Source of the DNA: Bacteroidota bacterium
Lineage (GTDB): Bacteria; Bacteroidota; Bacteroidia; Cytophagales; Cyclobacteriaceae
Direction: 5' to 3'
Length of the DNA: 64,000 nt
Assembly: GCA_024280115.1 (NCBI GenBank)
Contig: JAJRQT010000013.1
Location: 1 to 64,000, forward strand
Shown: positions 19,548-27,050 of the stretch, one piece after another
How positions within the stretch are numbered: position 1 is the first letter of the stretch
Layout: every line of letters begins with the position of its first letter
Notes under the pieces: model-generated
Database searches by the model: none
Told to the model about the DNA's origin: nothing
The model's input: only the letters and a program-made list of their open reading frames with translations
Translations under genes and position numbers: made by a program

Positions 19548-20044
19548 CTCTGTTGCTTTCTTTCGTACTGAACAAAAGCGAAATTATATTTATTCTTATC
19601 ATCGGCATTGTGTTCTTCCCTGCTGGTCTCTTCCCATATTTCCGGATCTATTTCCGGGAAGTAAGTGTCGCCATCAAACGCCTCATGAACTTCAGTAATG
19701 ATCAGCTTATCGGCAATTTCCATGGACTGCCGGTAAATTTCACCACCGCCCAAAATGAATACAGTTTCCAGCCCTTTATTTTCAGAATATTCAAGTGCGC
19801 TTTCAAGCGTATTAAAGACTGTTATGCCATCTGAGGTGTATTCTTTATTTCTGGTAATCACCAGGGAATCTCTGTGGGGCAAAGGATTTCCCAGGGATTC
19901 GAATGTTTTCCTGCCCATGATGAGCGTATGACCCTTGGTTGTTTGCTTAAAAAACCTAAGGTCCGCCGGCAGATGCCATATCAAATTATTATCCTTTCCA
20001 ATTACATTGTTATTGGCTATTGCAGCCATAATTATTTTAATCAT
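19544..20044 (-). CDS. folA: dihydrofolate reductase
   Basis: This 166-residue protein matches DHFR throughout: MIKIIMAAIANNNVIGKDN at the start, LIWHLPADLRFFK with the catalytic acid Asp28, GHTLIMGRKTFESLG, VFILGGGEIY, and DGDTYFPEI near the end. It reduces dihydrofolate to tetrahydrofolate with NADPH, supplying one-carbon metabolism. It overlaps fmt by 4 nt at one end and the SDR gene by 4 nt at the other, so all three are likely translated in a coupled way. Grouping with fmt makes sense, since both serve the folate pool. Confidence 0.97.
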   Translation of the reverse strand: MIKIIMAAIANNNVIGKDNNLIWHLPADLRFFKQTTKGHTLIMGRKTFESLGNPLPHRDSLVITRNKEYTSDGITVFNTLESALEYSENKGLETVFILGGGEIYRQSMEIADKLIITEVHEAFDGDTYFPEIDPEIWEETSREEHNADDKNKYNFAFVQYERKQQR

Positions 20045-20958
20045 ATTTTATTTCCTCTAAAAAAGTCCTCTATTTTCATTCGCTTTTTACCCTGAAGCTG
20101 AAGGTCAGTTATTCTGATGGCTCCATCACCGGTTTTAATTAAAAGTAATTTTTTTCCATCACTCTCAACAGATCCGGGCACGCCGTCAATTGATTCTTCA
20201 ACGATTTCAATCTCAAATATTTTATACGTTTTATCTCCGATTTTTGTCCATGCCGCAGGATATGGAGACAATCCGCGTATGAAGTTATAGATCCTTTTTG
20301 AAGACATAGACCAGTCAATTCCACAATCTTCTTTAAAAAGTTTGGGGGCAGGTTTCAAATCATCTGTTTGCAACTGTACTTTCAGGGTATAATTATCATC
20401 CCTGATCTGTTCCACGGTTTTTAATACGAGCCCTGCTCCTTTTAGCATCAACCGTTCATACAGTGTCCCAACATTGTCATGCTCTGAAATAGCTTCTCGT
20501 TCCTGAAGAATAATGCTTCCGGTATCTATTTCATGCTTGATGAAAAAGGTGGTGACACCTGTTTCTGTTTCTCCATTAATAATCGCCCAATTGATAGGGG
20601 CGGCGCCCCTGTATTGCGGCAACAAAGATGCATGTAAATTAAAAGTACCGTACTCCGGCATTGACCAAACCATCTCCGGCAACATTCTAAAGGCCACAAC
20701 AACCTGGAGGTTTGCACGGTAACTTCTTAAGTCTTCATTAAATTCAACTGATTTCAGATTGGTGGGTTGAAGTACTGGAATATTTTGCAAAAGCGCATAT
20801 TCTTTAACCGGTGAAAATGCCAGTTTTCGTCCGCGACCTTTTGGTTTATCCGGTGCTGTGATGACTGCTACGATGTTGAATCCACCCTCAAAAAGCTTTT
20901 TCAGACTTTCGACGGCGAATTCCGGCGTACCCATGAAAACAATTCTTAAGTCTTTCAT
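20041..20958 (-). CDS. fmt: methionyl-tRNA formyltransferase
   Basis: This 305-residue protein has the full Fmt pattern: RIVFMGTPEFAVESLKKL at the start, GRGRKLAFSPVK, the formyl-folate binding FNLHASLLPQYRGAAPINWA with catalytic Asn and His, the DTGSI loop, and the C-terminal tRNA-binding domain (YPAAWTKIGDKTYKI). It formylates Met-tRNA(fMet) for initiation. It is the first gene of the fmt-folA-SDR operon, with 4-nt overlaps. Confidence 0.97.
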   Translation of the reverse strand: MKDLRIVFMGTPEFAVESLKKLFEGGFNIVAVITAPDKPKGRGRKLAFSPVKEYALLQNIPVLQPTNLKSVEFNEDLRSYRANLQVVVAFRMLPEMVWSMPEYGTFNLHASLLPQYRGAAPINWAIINGETETGVTTFFIKHEIDTGSIILQEREAISEHDNVGTLYERLMLKGAGLVLKTVEQIRDDNYTLKVQLQTDDLKPAPKLFKEDCGIDWSMSSKRIYNFIRGLSPYPAAWTKIGDKTYKIFEIEIVEESIDGVPGSVESDGKKLLLIKTGDGAIRITDLQLQGKKRMKIEDFFRGNKI

Positions 20959-21065
20959 TTAAATATTTCAAAATTGTATAAGTCCTTTTCAGTACCTTTT
21001 TATGGCTCTACAACGAACCCGTCTGTGACAAGCAAGTTTGGTGAAATTTATTTTATAAAGATCGA

Positions 21066-21139
21066 AGTTGAATGTCAGAAAACCGAAGTATCATAATTCT
21101 ACAATTTAACTTCCGACTCCTGACTTCTGTCTTCGGACT
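21066..21139. repeat. short GAAG/CTTC-rich inverted intergenic repeat
   Basis: Between fmt and the DUF1343 gene lies a stretch containing TCAGAAAACCGAAG and, inverted, CTTCCGACTCCTGACTTC followed by CTTCGGA. The two halves form an imperfect inverted repeat. It resembles the GTCAGAAGTC-type palindromic spacers common in Bacteroidota genomes. No gene is seen in this 228-nt spacer. Confidence 0.35.
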
Positions 21140-21186
21140 AATATCTATTTCTATTAAGATAACATTAGAACCCATTTTATTTAAAT

Positions 21187-22353
21187 CTAATCCTTGTACA
21201 ACAAATAACCTGATCTGAGTTTTTTGTATGCATCGAGATCAATTTTCCATGTCGCTTCTATTTCAGTTTCAGACATTCCGCTTTCAATTTGCTTTCTCAA
21301 TTGATCTGTTCCCGCAAGGGTACTGAAATATTTTGTGAAAAAGGATTCCTCACCTTCCCATAGATTATAAAATTTTATTACATAACTCAATTCTATTTTC
21401 TCTGGTCTTGGTACTTTTCTCAAATCCACTCCATAACACTTTTGTCCTTCAAACTTTGGATGTTTTGCCATTCCCTCAATTGATTTGGGAATAAAAGTAC
21501 TTTCTCCAAATTTTTCATCAGGATAACCAATGACCTGAAACGGAAAAAATGTTCCTCGTCCAATGCTCATCTTTGTGCCTTCAAAAAAACAAAGAGAGGG
21601 ATATAGTGCTACAGACTGGTCATTGGGCAAATTTGGTGATGGTTTTACCGGCAACGAATAGCTGTCTGAATGTTTATAATTATTCATGGGGACTACCTGT
21701 AAATCACATTTCACGCCATCTTTCAGCCACCCCTCCCCATTGATCATCCCTGCCAGCTCACCGACCGTCAGACCATGAACGACCGGAATAGGATGCATCC
21801 CGACAAATGATTTAAAATCCGGTTGAAGTATAGGGCCATCAATGATATTGCCATTGGGATTTGGGCGGTCAAATACAATCATCTTAATGTCGTTTTCAGC
21901 ACATGCCTCCATCATATAATGCATGGAGCTGATGTAGGTATAAAATCTTGTGCCCACATCCTGAATATCAAAAATCACCACATCAAGGCCTTCCATCATC
22001 TCGCTGGAAGGTTTCTTATTTTTGCCATAAACAGACACAACGGGAATGCCGGTTTTTTCATCAATATTGTCATTGACCAACTCTCCTGCATCTGCTACAC
22101 CTCTAAATCCATGCTCTGGGGCGAATATTTTTTTTATATCAATATTTTTTTCAACCAAAAAATCCACTATGTGCGTGTCTCCTATCATGGAAGTATGATT
22201 GACGAGTAAACCCACATTTTTTCCTTCTATTTCATGGAGATATAAAGCGACCCGCTCGGCGCCAAGTTCAAATTTCCCATCATCGTTACCCGCCTTGCAG
22301 CCGATCATGGAAAAAAATGATAAAAATGAAAGTAAAAAAAAGCCTCTTATCAT
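21187..22353 (-). CDS. DUF1343 lipoprotein, NamZ-like exo-beta-N-acetylmuramidase
   Basis: This 388-residue protein has a lipoprotein signal (basic N-terminus, hydrophobic stretch, lipobox ending in SMIGC). The mature part is DUF1343 throughout: GLLVNHTS, IFAPEHGFRG, GIPVVSVYGKNKKP, VVIFDIQDVGTRFYTY, FDRPNPNGN, and PSPNLPNDQSVALYPSLCFFEG. The family was shown to include NamZ, an exo-lytic beta-N-acetylmuramidase that takes MurNAc from non-reducing ends of peptidoglycan chains. Its role here is probably cell-wall turnover or recycling in the periplasm. It is divergent from the LolC/E-type permease gene by 57 nt. Confidence 0.9.
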   Translation of the reverse strand: MIRGFFLLSFLSFFSMIGCKAGNDDGKFELGAERVALYLHEIEGKNVGLLVNHTSMIGDTHIVDFLVEKNIDIKKIFAPEHGFRGVADAGELVNDNIDEKTGIPVVSVYGKNKKPSSEMMEGLDVVIFDIQDVGTRFYTYISSMHYMMEACAENDIKMIVFDRPNPNGNIIDGPILQPDFKSFVGMHPIPVVHGLTVGELAGMINGEGWLKDGVKCDLQVVPMNNYKHSDSYSLPVKPSPNLPNDQSVALYPSLCFFEGTKMSIGRGTFFPFQVIGYPDEKFGESTFIPKSIEGMAKHPKFEGQKCYGVDLRKVPRPEKIELSYVIKFYNLWEGEESFFTKYFSTLAGTDQLRKQIESGMSETEIEATWKIDLDAYKKLRSGYLLYKD

Positions 22354-22410
22354 ACCAGATTGATTATTTTGCAGTGAATTACCTAAAACGGGATAAAAAT
22401 AAGCATATTC

Positions 22411-23628
22411 TTGAACCTATCTTATTTCATATCGAAAAGAATCAGTCAAAAGAACTCCAATTCTTTCTCAAGCACAATTCATAAAATTGCCATTGTGAGT
22501 ATTGGTGTAGGTCTTGCCATTATGATTATTTCTTTTCTGATTCTGAAGGGGTTTCAGCATAATATCAAGGAAAAAATTTTCAGCTTCGGTGGACATCTAC
22601 AGGTTACAAAATTTACACTTAGCCGGTCGTATGAGGAAGATCCGATCTCAAAAAATATGGCACTTTTCAATAATTATGCTAATTATAAATATATCGATCA
22701 CATTCAGGAATATGCCAATAAAGCCGGTTTGCTCAAAGCCAATGAAGAAGTAGAGGGTGTCGTTCTCAAGGGAGTTTCCAATACTTTTGATCTTACGAAA
22801 TTTGAGCAAAATATAACAGATGGGGCATTTATTCAGCTAAATGATAAATCCACCTCCATGGAAATAATGATCAGCCAGAATATTGCGGATAAGCTGGATC
22901 TTAATGTCAACGACGATGCTTTGATATATTTCATTCAGGATCCTCCGCGCGTCAGAAAACTGAAAATTAGCGGAATTTATGAAACAGGAATGGAAGATTT
23001 TGATGAAAAAATTATTTTTGGAGACATAAGGCTGGTGCAGCGAATCAACAACTGGCCCGATAGCCTCGTTGGTGGATTTGAGATTTTTTTAAATGATTTT
23101 AAGCAGGTAGGTTATTACCAGGAAAAGCTTGAAGATGTTGTTGGTTATGAGCTATATATTGAAAAAATAAGTGATAAATATGCTGAAATTTTTGATTGGC
23201 TTGCACTTCTGAACCGGAATGTAGTCATATTCCTCAGCCTCACTTTGTTTGTTGCCTGTTTTAATATGGTTTCCATCCTGCTGATCCTTATCATGGAAAG
23301 AACCCAGATGATCGGCGTATTTAAGGCGCTTGGCGCTACCAATAAAATCATCAGAAAAATATTTGTCTATAATGGCATGCAACTCATAACTAAAGGATTG
23401 TTGCTTGGCAATTTCATCGGCATCTCCTTTGGCCTGGCTCAATACAAATTCAAATTTCTTACGCTTGATGCCAAAAGCTATTATATGGAATTTGTCCCGA
23501 TCGAGTGGAATTGGGGCATTATTATATTTCTAAACATGCTGATTTTCGTAATGGTCTCCCTTGTATTGACCATTCCGACAATGGTGATCTCCAGGATTAC
23601 GCCAATCAAGTCTATTCGTTTTGACTAG
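22411..23628 (+). CDS. LolC/LolE-type ABC transporter permease (FtsX domain)
   Basis: The gene starts with TTG at 22411. An in-frame stop at 22384-22386 rules out a start further upstream, and no ATG or GTG lies between. The product has 405 residues. The N-terminal NLSYFISKRIS and first membrane helix (IAIVSIGVGLAIMIISFLIL) are typical of LolC/LolE, followed by a MacB-like periplasmic domain and a C-terminal FtsX domain with three helices (VVIFLSLTLFVACFNMV; MQLITKGLLLGNFIGISFG; IIIFLNMLIFVMVSLVL). Such permeases work with a LolD-like ATPase to release lipoproteins from the inner membrane. Its 3' end overlaps the convergent glycosyltransferase gene by 17 nt. Confidence 0.88.
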   Translation: MNLSYFISKRISQKNSNSFSSTIHKIAIVSIGVGLAIMIISFLILKGFQHNIKEKIFSFGGHLQVTKFTLSRSYEEDPISKNMALFNNYANYKYIDHIQEYANKAGLLKANEEVEGVVLKGVSNTFDLTKFEQNITDGAFIQLNDKSTSMEIMISQNIADKLDLNVNDDALIYFIQDPPRVRKLKISGIYETGMEDFDEKIIFGDIRLVQRINNWPDSLVGGFEIFLNDFKQVGYYQEKLEDVVGYELYIEKISDKYAEIFDWLALLNRNVVIFLSLTLFVACFNMVSILLILIMERTQMIGVFKALGATNKIIRKIFVYNGMQLITKGLLLGNFIGISFGLAQYKFKFLTLDAKSYYMEFVPIEWNWGIIIFLNMLIFVMVSLVLTIPTMVISRITPIKSIRFD

Positions 23629-24358
23629 CCAGGTTATATGATTTAAAAAAGCTTCGGATTTTCATTTTCATTACGCCGAAAACCGCTTCATTTAATATCC
23701 CCGTTGACATTTTGGATTCACCTAAAACACGGTTTGTAAATATTATTGGAACCTCAACTATTTTAAAACCAAATTTCCATGTGGTAAATTTCATTTCGAT
23801 CTGAAAAGCATAACCAACAAATTTCACTTTCTCCAGATCTATGGTTTCCAGCACTTTCCTGCGATAGCAAATAAAACCCGCCGTGGAATCCTTGATGGGC
23901 ATACCTGTGATCACCCGTACATAAATGCTGGCAAAATATGACATTAAAACACGGCCCATTGGCCAGTTGACGACATTCACGCCAGAGGCATAACGGGATC
24001 CAATAGCAAGATCATTTCCTTTTTTCGCGCAAGCGCTATACAGCAATTCGAGATCTTTTGGATTGTGAGAAAAATCCGCATCCATTTCGAAAATATACTC
24101 ATATTGATGATTCAGTGCATATTTGAAACCTTCAATATATGCCGTACCCAGCCCCAGCTTTCCTGCCCTTTCCAATATAAAGAGGTGGTTCGGAAATTTT
24201 TGTATCAGATCCTTGACAATATGTGCGGTATCATCAGGGGAATTATCATCAATCACGAGAATATCAAAATCTTTTCTCAACGCGAAAATTGCCACTATGA
24301 TGGATTTAATATTTTCTTCTTCTTTGTAGGTAGGAATGATGATCAGACTATCGGCCAC
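23612..24358 (-). CDS. polyprenol monophosphomannose synthase-like GT2 glycosyltransferase
   Basis: I place the start at GTG 24358 (VADSLIIIPTYKEEENI), because homologues begin right at this strand; this gives 248 residues. The longer frame to 24421 adds 21 weak residues. It is a GT2 domain with IIIPTYKEEENI, VIDDNSPDDT, the metal-binding EMDADFSHNP, GSRYASGVNVVNWPMGR and KDSTAGFICYRR, all matching dolichol/polyprenol-phosphate mannosyltransferases (DPM1-like). It would make polyprenyl-phosphate sugars for transfer outside the cytoplasm, for instance by PMT-like enzymes such as the DUF2723 protein at 29916. That link is inference. Confidence 0.88.
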   Translation of the reverse strand: MADSLIIIPTYKEEENIKSIIVAIFALRKDFDILVIDDNSPDDTAHIVKDLIQKFPNHLFILERAGKLGLGTAYIEGFKYALNHQYEYIFEMDADFSHNPKDLELLYSACAKKGNDLAIGSRYASGVNVVNWPMGRVLMSYFASIYVRVITGMPIKDSTAGFICYRRKVLETIDLEKVKFVGYAFQIEMKFTTWKFGFKIVEVPIIFTNRVLGESKMSTGILNEAVFGVMKMKIRSFFKSYNLASQNE

Positions 24359-24486
24359 GTTAATTTTTAAGTTATTTTTCCAATTAATGGTATAAATCTC
24401 CGAACTTTTCAAAAACGTCAATAATTTGCGTTTTCGATTGTAAATGCAAATAAAAAGAATTTATCTAACAGATTTATTTTAAGCTG

Positions 24487-24999
24487 ATGAATAAATGTAT
24501 TTTTCTTGACAGAGATGGTGTTATAAATGTTGAAAGAGGAGATTACACATTTCTTCCGGAAGATTTTTCGATTATTGAAGGTGTTCCCGAAGCTATTGTA
24601 AAAATAAAAGAAGCCGGTTATCTGGCTGTTGTTATCACAAATCAGGCAGGAATTACCAAAGGAATTTACACCAGGGAACAGATGCACGTTTGTCATGAAA
24701 TCCTCATGGAGAAAACACACAATTTGATCGATAAAATATACTACAGCCCATATCACCCATCCTTTTCGGAATCACTTTCGCGCAAACCAGAGACGCTCAT
24801 GATTGAAAAAGCCATGGCAAAATTTGATATTGACCCTAAAAGTTCGTGGTTTATCGGCGACCGGAAAGGAGATATAGAATGCGGACAAAAAATGGGGTTG
24901 AAAACCGTTTTGATTTCCGATGATAATACTGTGGAGTGCAACCCAAATTTTACTGCTAAGAATTTACTTTCAGCGGTTGAAATGATAATTAAAAATTAA
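24487..24999 (+). CDS. GmhB-like HAD phosphatase lacking the zinc ligands
   Basis: This 170-residue HAD-IIIA phosphatase resembles heptose 1,7-bisphosphate phosphatase (GmhB). The nucleophile motif is DRDGVIN (Asp8, Asp10), then TNQAGITKG, SRKP with Lys100, and WFIGDRKGDIECG. The Zn site of GmhB (Cys-Pro-His-His-Pro ... Cys-x-Cys-Arg-Lys-Pro) is replaced by SPYHP and SLSRKP, so all four ligands are changed (Ser87, Tyr89, Ser96, Ser98). It probably dephosphorylates a sugar bisphosphate or histidinol phosphate-like substrate; the exact one is uncertain. It is convergent with catalase across a perfect terminator. Confidence 0.8.
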   Translation: MNKCIFLDRDGVINVERGDYTFLPEDFSIIEGVPEAIVKIKEAGYLAVVITNQAGITKGIYTREQMHVCHEILMEKTHNLIDKIYYSPYHPSFSESLSRKPETLMIEKAMAKFDIDPKSSWFIGDRKGDIECGQKMGLKTVLISDDNTVECNPNFTAKNLLSAVEMIIKN

Positions 25000-25028
25000 T
25001 TCGATCATTGAAGAATTAGATCTGACGA

Positions 25029-25062
25029 AAGGCCAATCTGCATTTTAATGCAGATTGGCCTT
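25029..25062. terminator. bidirectional terminator between the phosphatase and catalase genes
   Basis: A perfect 16-bp stem, AAGGCCAATCTGCATT with its reverse complement, closes a 2-nt loop, with T- and A-rich flanks. It sits between the convergent stop codons at 24999 and 25082 and suits both transcripts. Confidence 0.9.
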
Positions 25063-25081
25063 AATTGTATCCCGTTTTAAA

Positions 25082-26545
25082 TTATGACAATTTTATATCA
25101 GCAGGGTTAATTCCCAGTGCTTTTGCAACACCTTTACCGTATTCAGGATTGGCTTTGTGACAATTAGCAATATGCCTTTCTTGTATAAATCTTTCAGCTC
25201 CACCGATTTGTCTTGCGGTATTTTCAAAAAGAGTCTGTTGTTGCTCAGGCGTCATCATTCTAAATAAATTTCCGGGCTGGGTATAGTAATCATCATCTTC
25301 CCTATGGTCATAATGAAAAGCAGCTCCTTCCAACTCAAGTCCAGGTTCAGCATGTTCTTTACTTTCAGTCCACTGTCCGTAACTATTTGGTTCATAGTGT
25401 ATGGTTGAGCCTTCATTACCATCTGTGCGCATAGCGCCATCGCGATGAGGATTGTGGAAAGGACATTTCGGTTTGTTTACAGGGATTTGATAATGATTTA
25501 CACCCAACCGGTAACGTTGAGCATCACCATAAGAAAACAAGCGGCCTTGAAGCATTTTGTCTGGAGAGAAACTAATTCCCGGAACAACGCTTGCCGGGTT
25601 AAATGCAGCTTGTTCTACATCAGCAAAATAATTTTCAGGATTTCTATTCAGCTCCAAAACCCCAACGTCAATTAAAGGATAGTCAGAATGTGGCCATACT
25701 TTGGTAAGGTCAAAAGGATTGAAGTGATAATCGTTTGCATCTGCTTCCGGCATGATTTGAACTTTTAAATTCCATTTAGGAAAATCGCCTTTTTCAATGG
25801 CGTCAAATAGATCTCTTTGATGACTTTCCCTGTCTTTTCCAACAATTGTTTCTGCTTCCTGGTCACTGAGATTTTGAATTCCCTGAGCTGTCTTAAAATG
25901 AAATTTCACCCAGCACCTTTCATTATTCGCATTGATGAGACTAAACGTGTGGCTTCCATAGCCGTTCATGTGCCTGTAAGATTTTGGAATACCCCGCTCA
26001 CTCATGGTTATGGTGATTTGATGTAGGGCTTCTGGCAGTAAGGTCCAAAAATCCCAGTTGTGATTGGCGCTCCGTAAGTTGGTTTTAGGATCACGTTTTA
26101 CTGCTTTATTCAGATCCGGAAATTTATAAGGGTCTTTTAAGAAGAATACGGGCGTATTATTCCCAACTAAATCCCAGTTGCCCTCTTCGGTGTAAAATTT
26201 CATGGCAAAACCTCTTATGTCTCTTTCAGCATCAGCGGCACCTCTTTCCCCGGCAACAGTTGAAAATCGAACAAAAACATCCGTTTTCTTCCCAATCTCA
26301 GAAAACAACTTTGCTTTAGTGTAATTGCTTATGTCATGCGTAACGGTAAAGGTTCCAAATGCCCCCGAACCCTTTGCGTGCATTCTTCTTTCAGGTATCA
26401 CTTCTCTATCAAAATGAGCCAATTTTTCAAGGAACCAAAAATCCTCTAAAAGCATTGGCCCTTTTTTACCGGCGGTTTTTACGTTTTGGTTTTCCGCTAT
26501 CGGTCTTCCCGATACTGATGTGAGTTTTTTCTTCTCGTCTTTCAT
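25082..26545 (-). CDS. katA: monofunctional haem catalase
   Basis: From the ATG at 26545 ([15 protein letters not shown]) the protein has 487 residues, a small-subunit clade 3 catalase. The longer frame to 26611 reads through a stem-loop and is unlikely. Motifs are the distal His56 in [12 protein letters not shown], Asn129 in [12 protein letters not shown], and the proximal haem Tyr in [14 protein letters not shown]. It breaks down hydrogen peroxide in the cytoplasm. A perfect stem-loop at 26587-26608 lies about 40 nt upstream of the start and might be part of its control. It is monocistronic. Confidence 0.96.
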   Translation of the reverse strand: MKDEKKKLTSVSGRPIAENQNVKTAGKKGPMLLEDFWFLEKLAHFDREVIPERRMHAKGSGAFGTFTVTHDISNYTKAKLFSEIGKKTDVFVRFSTVAGERGAADAERDIRGFAMKFYTEEGNWDLVGNNTPVFFLKDPYKFPDLNKAVKRDPKTNLRSANHNWDFWTLLPEALHQITITMSERGIPKSYRHMNGYGSHTFSLINANNERCWVKFHFKTAQGIQNLSDQEAETIVGKDRESHQRDLFDAIEKGDFPKWNLKVQIMPEADANDYHFNPFDLTKVWPHSDYPLIDVGVLELNRNPENYFADVEQAAFNPASVVPGISFSPDKMLQGRLFSYGDAQRYRLGVNHYQIPVNKPKCPFHNPHRDGAMRTDGNEGSTIHYEPNSYGQWTESKEHAEPGLELEGAAFHYDHREDDDYYTQPGNLFRMMTPEQQQTLFENTARQIGGAERFIQERHIANCHKANPEYGKGVAKALGINPADIKLS

Positions 26546-26586
26546 ACTATTAATGTTATGGTTTATCCTTTTTTGGCATACAATTC

Positions 26587-26608
26587 GCAAAACCCCATGA
26601 GGTTTTGC
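26587..26608. promoter_or_regulatory. stem-loop upstream of the catalase gene
   Basis: GCAAAACC and GGTTTTGC form a perfect 8-bp inverted repeat around CCATGA. It lies in the leader of the catalase gene and could be a regulator site or an mRNA hairpin. No known operator consensus is claimed. Confidence 0.4.
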
Positions 26609-26834
26609 CACATTATATCTTTAGCTTAATTTAAGGAATATAGGGGACTTTCAACACATTTAATGAGATTTATGCACGTGGTTGTAGATCGCTTTCTCCG
26701 CGGTCTGTGCCTCTGCAGATCACCAAACTATTAATTCTATTGATCTGGTATAAAATAATTTCAGGCTTGAATGTCAGCAAGGCATGAATTTTTGATGCCT
26801 GTCTGTCCCATCCATGTTGGTAAGTTAATGTTTC

Positions 26835-26918
26835 CGTCACTGCGAGCGTAGCGTGGCAGTCTGTATAATTGAACCCAAATGCTCCAAATTAGAGATCGCT
26901 TCGTTCCTACCAATGACG
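26835..26918. repeat. CGTCA(C/T)TG-ended intergenic repeat (MITE-like)
   Basis: The element begins CGTCACTGCGAGCGTAGCG and ends CGTTCCTACCAATGACG, so its ends are imperfect inverted repeats. Similar CGTCATTGCGAG-type intergenic elements are scattered through many bacterial genomes. It has no coding content. Confidence 0.55.
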
Positions 26919-26965
26919 TTCTGGGCCTAACTTATTGACATGGGTCTATCCCATAGTTATTATTC

Positions 26966-26994
26966 GGTACGAGCTACAAGCACGTACCAGCAAG
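26966..26994. repeat. palindromic GGTACG...CGTACC repeat, related to 55155-55183
   Basis: GGTACG, a short middle, then CGTACCAGCAAG. The reverse complement of 55155-55183 (GGTACGCATTACAAATGCGT, then GCCAGCAAG) follows the same pattern, which makes this a short dispersed repeat family in the genome. Confidence 0.5.
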
Positions 26995-27050
26995 GAGTAA
27001 AAAAGTCAGGCTCCCTGCTTAGGCTCCCCCCTTATTTCTTCTTGTATTCA

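Larger units (their letters stand above)
26612..27050. other. gene-free region with dispersed repeats
   Basis: About 440 nt between catalase and the rhamnosidase contain no supported gene. They hold a CGTCA-ended repeat (26835-26918) and a palindromic GGTACG...CGTACC repeat (26966-26994). The rest is unremarkable. Confidence 0.6.

Noticed and set aside
24359..24421. Longer N-terminus of the DPM1-like glycosyltransferase
   Set aside because: The first strand of the GT2 fold starts at the GTG at 24358; the extra residues are unsupported.
26546..26611. Longer catalase N-terminus
   Set aside because: It reads through a perfect stem-loop, and the catalase family starts near MKDEKKK.
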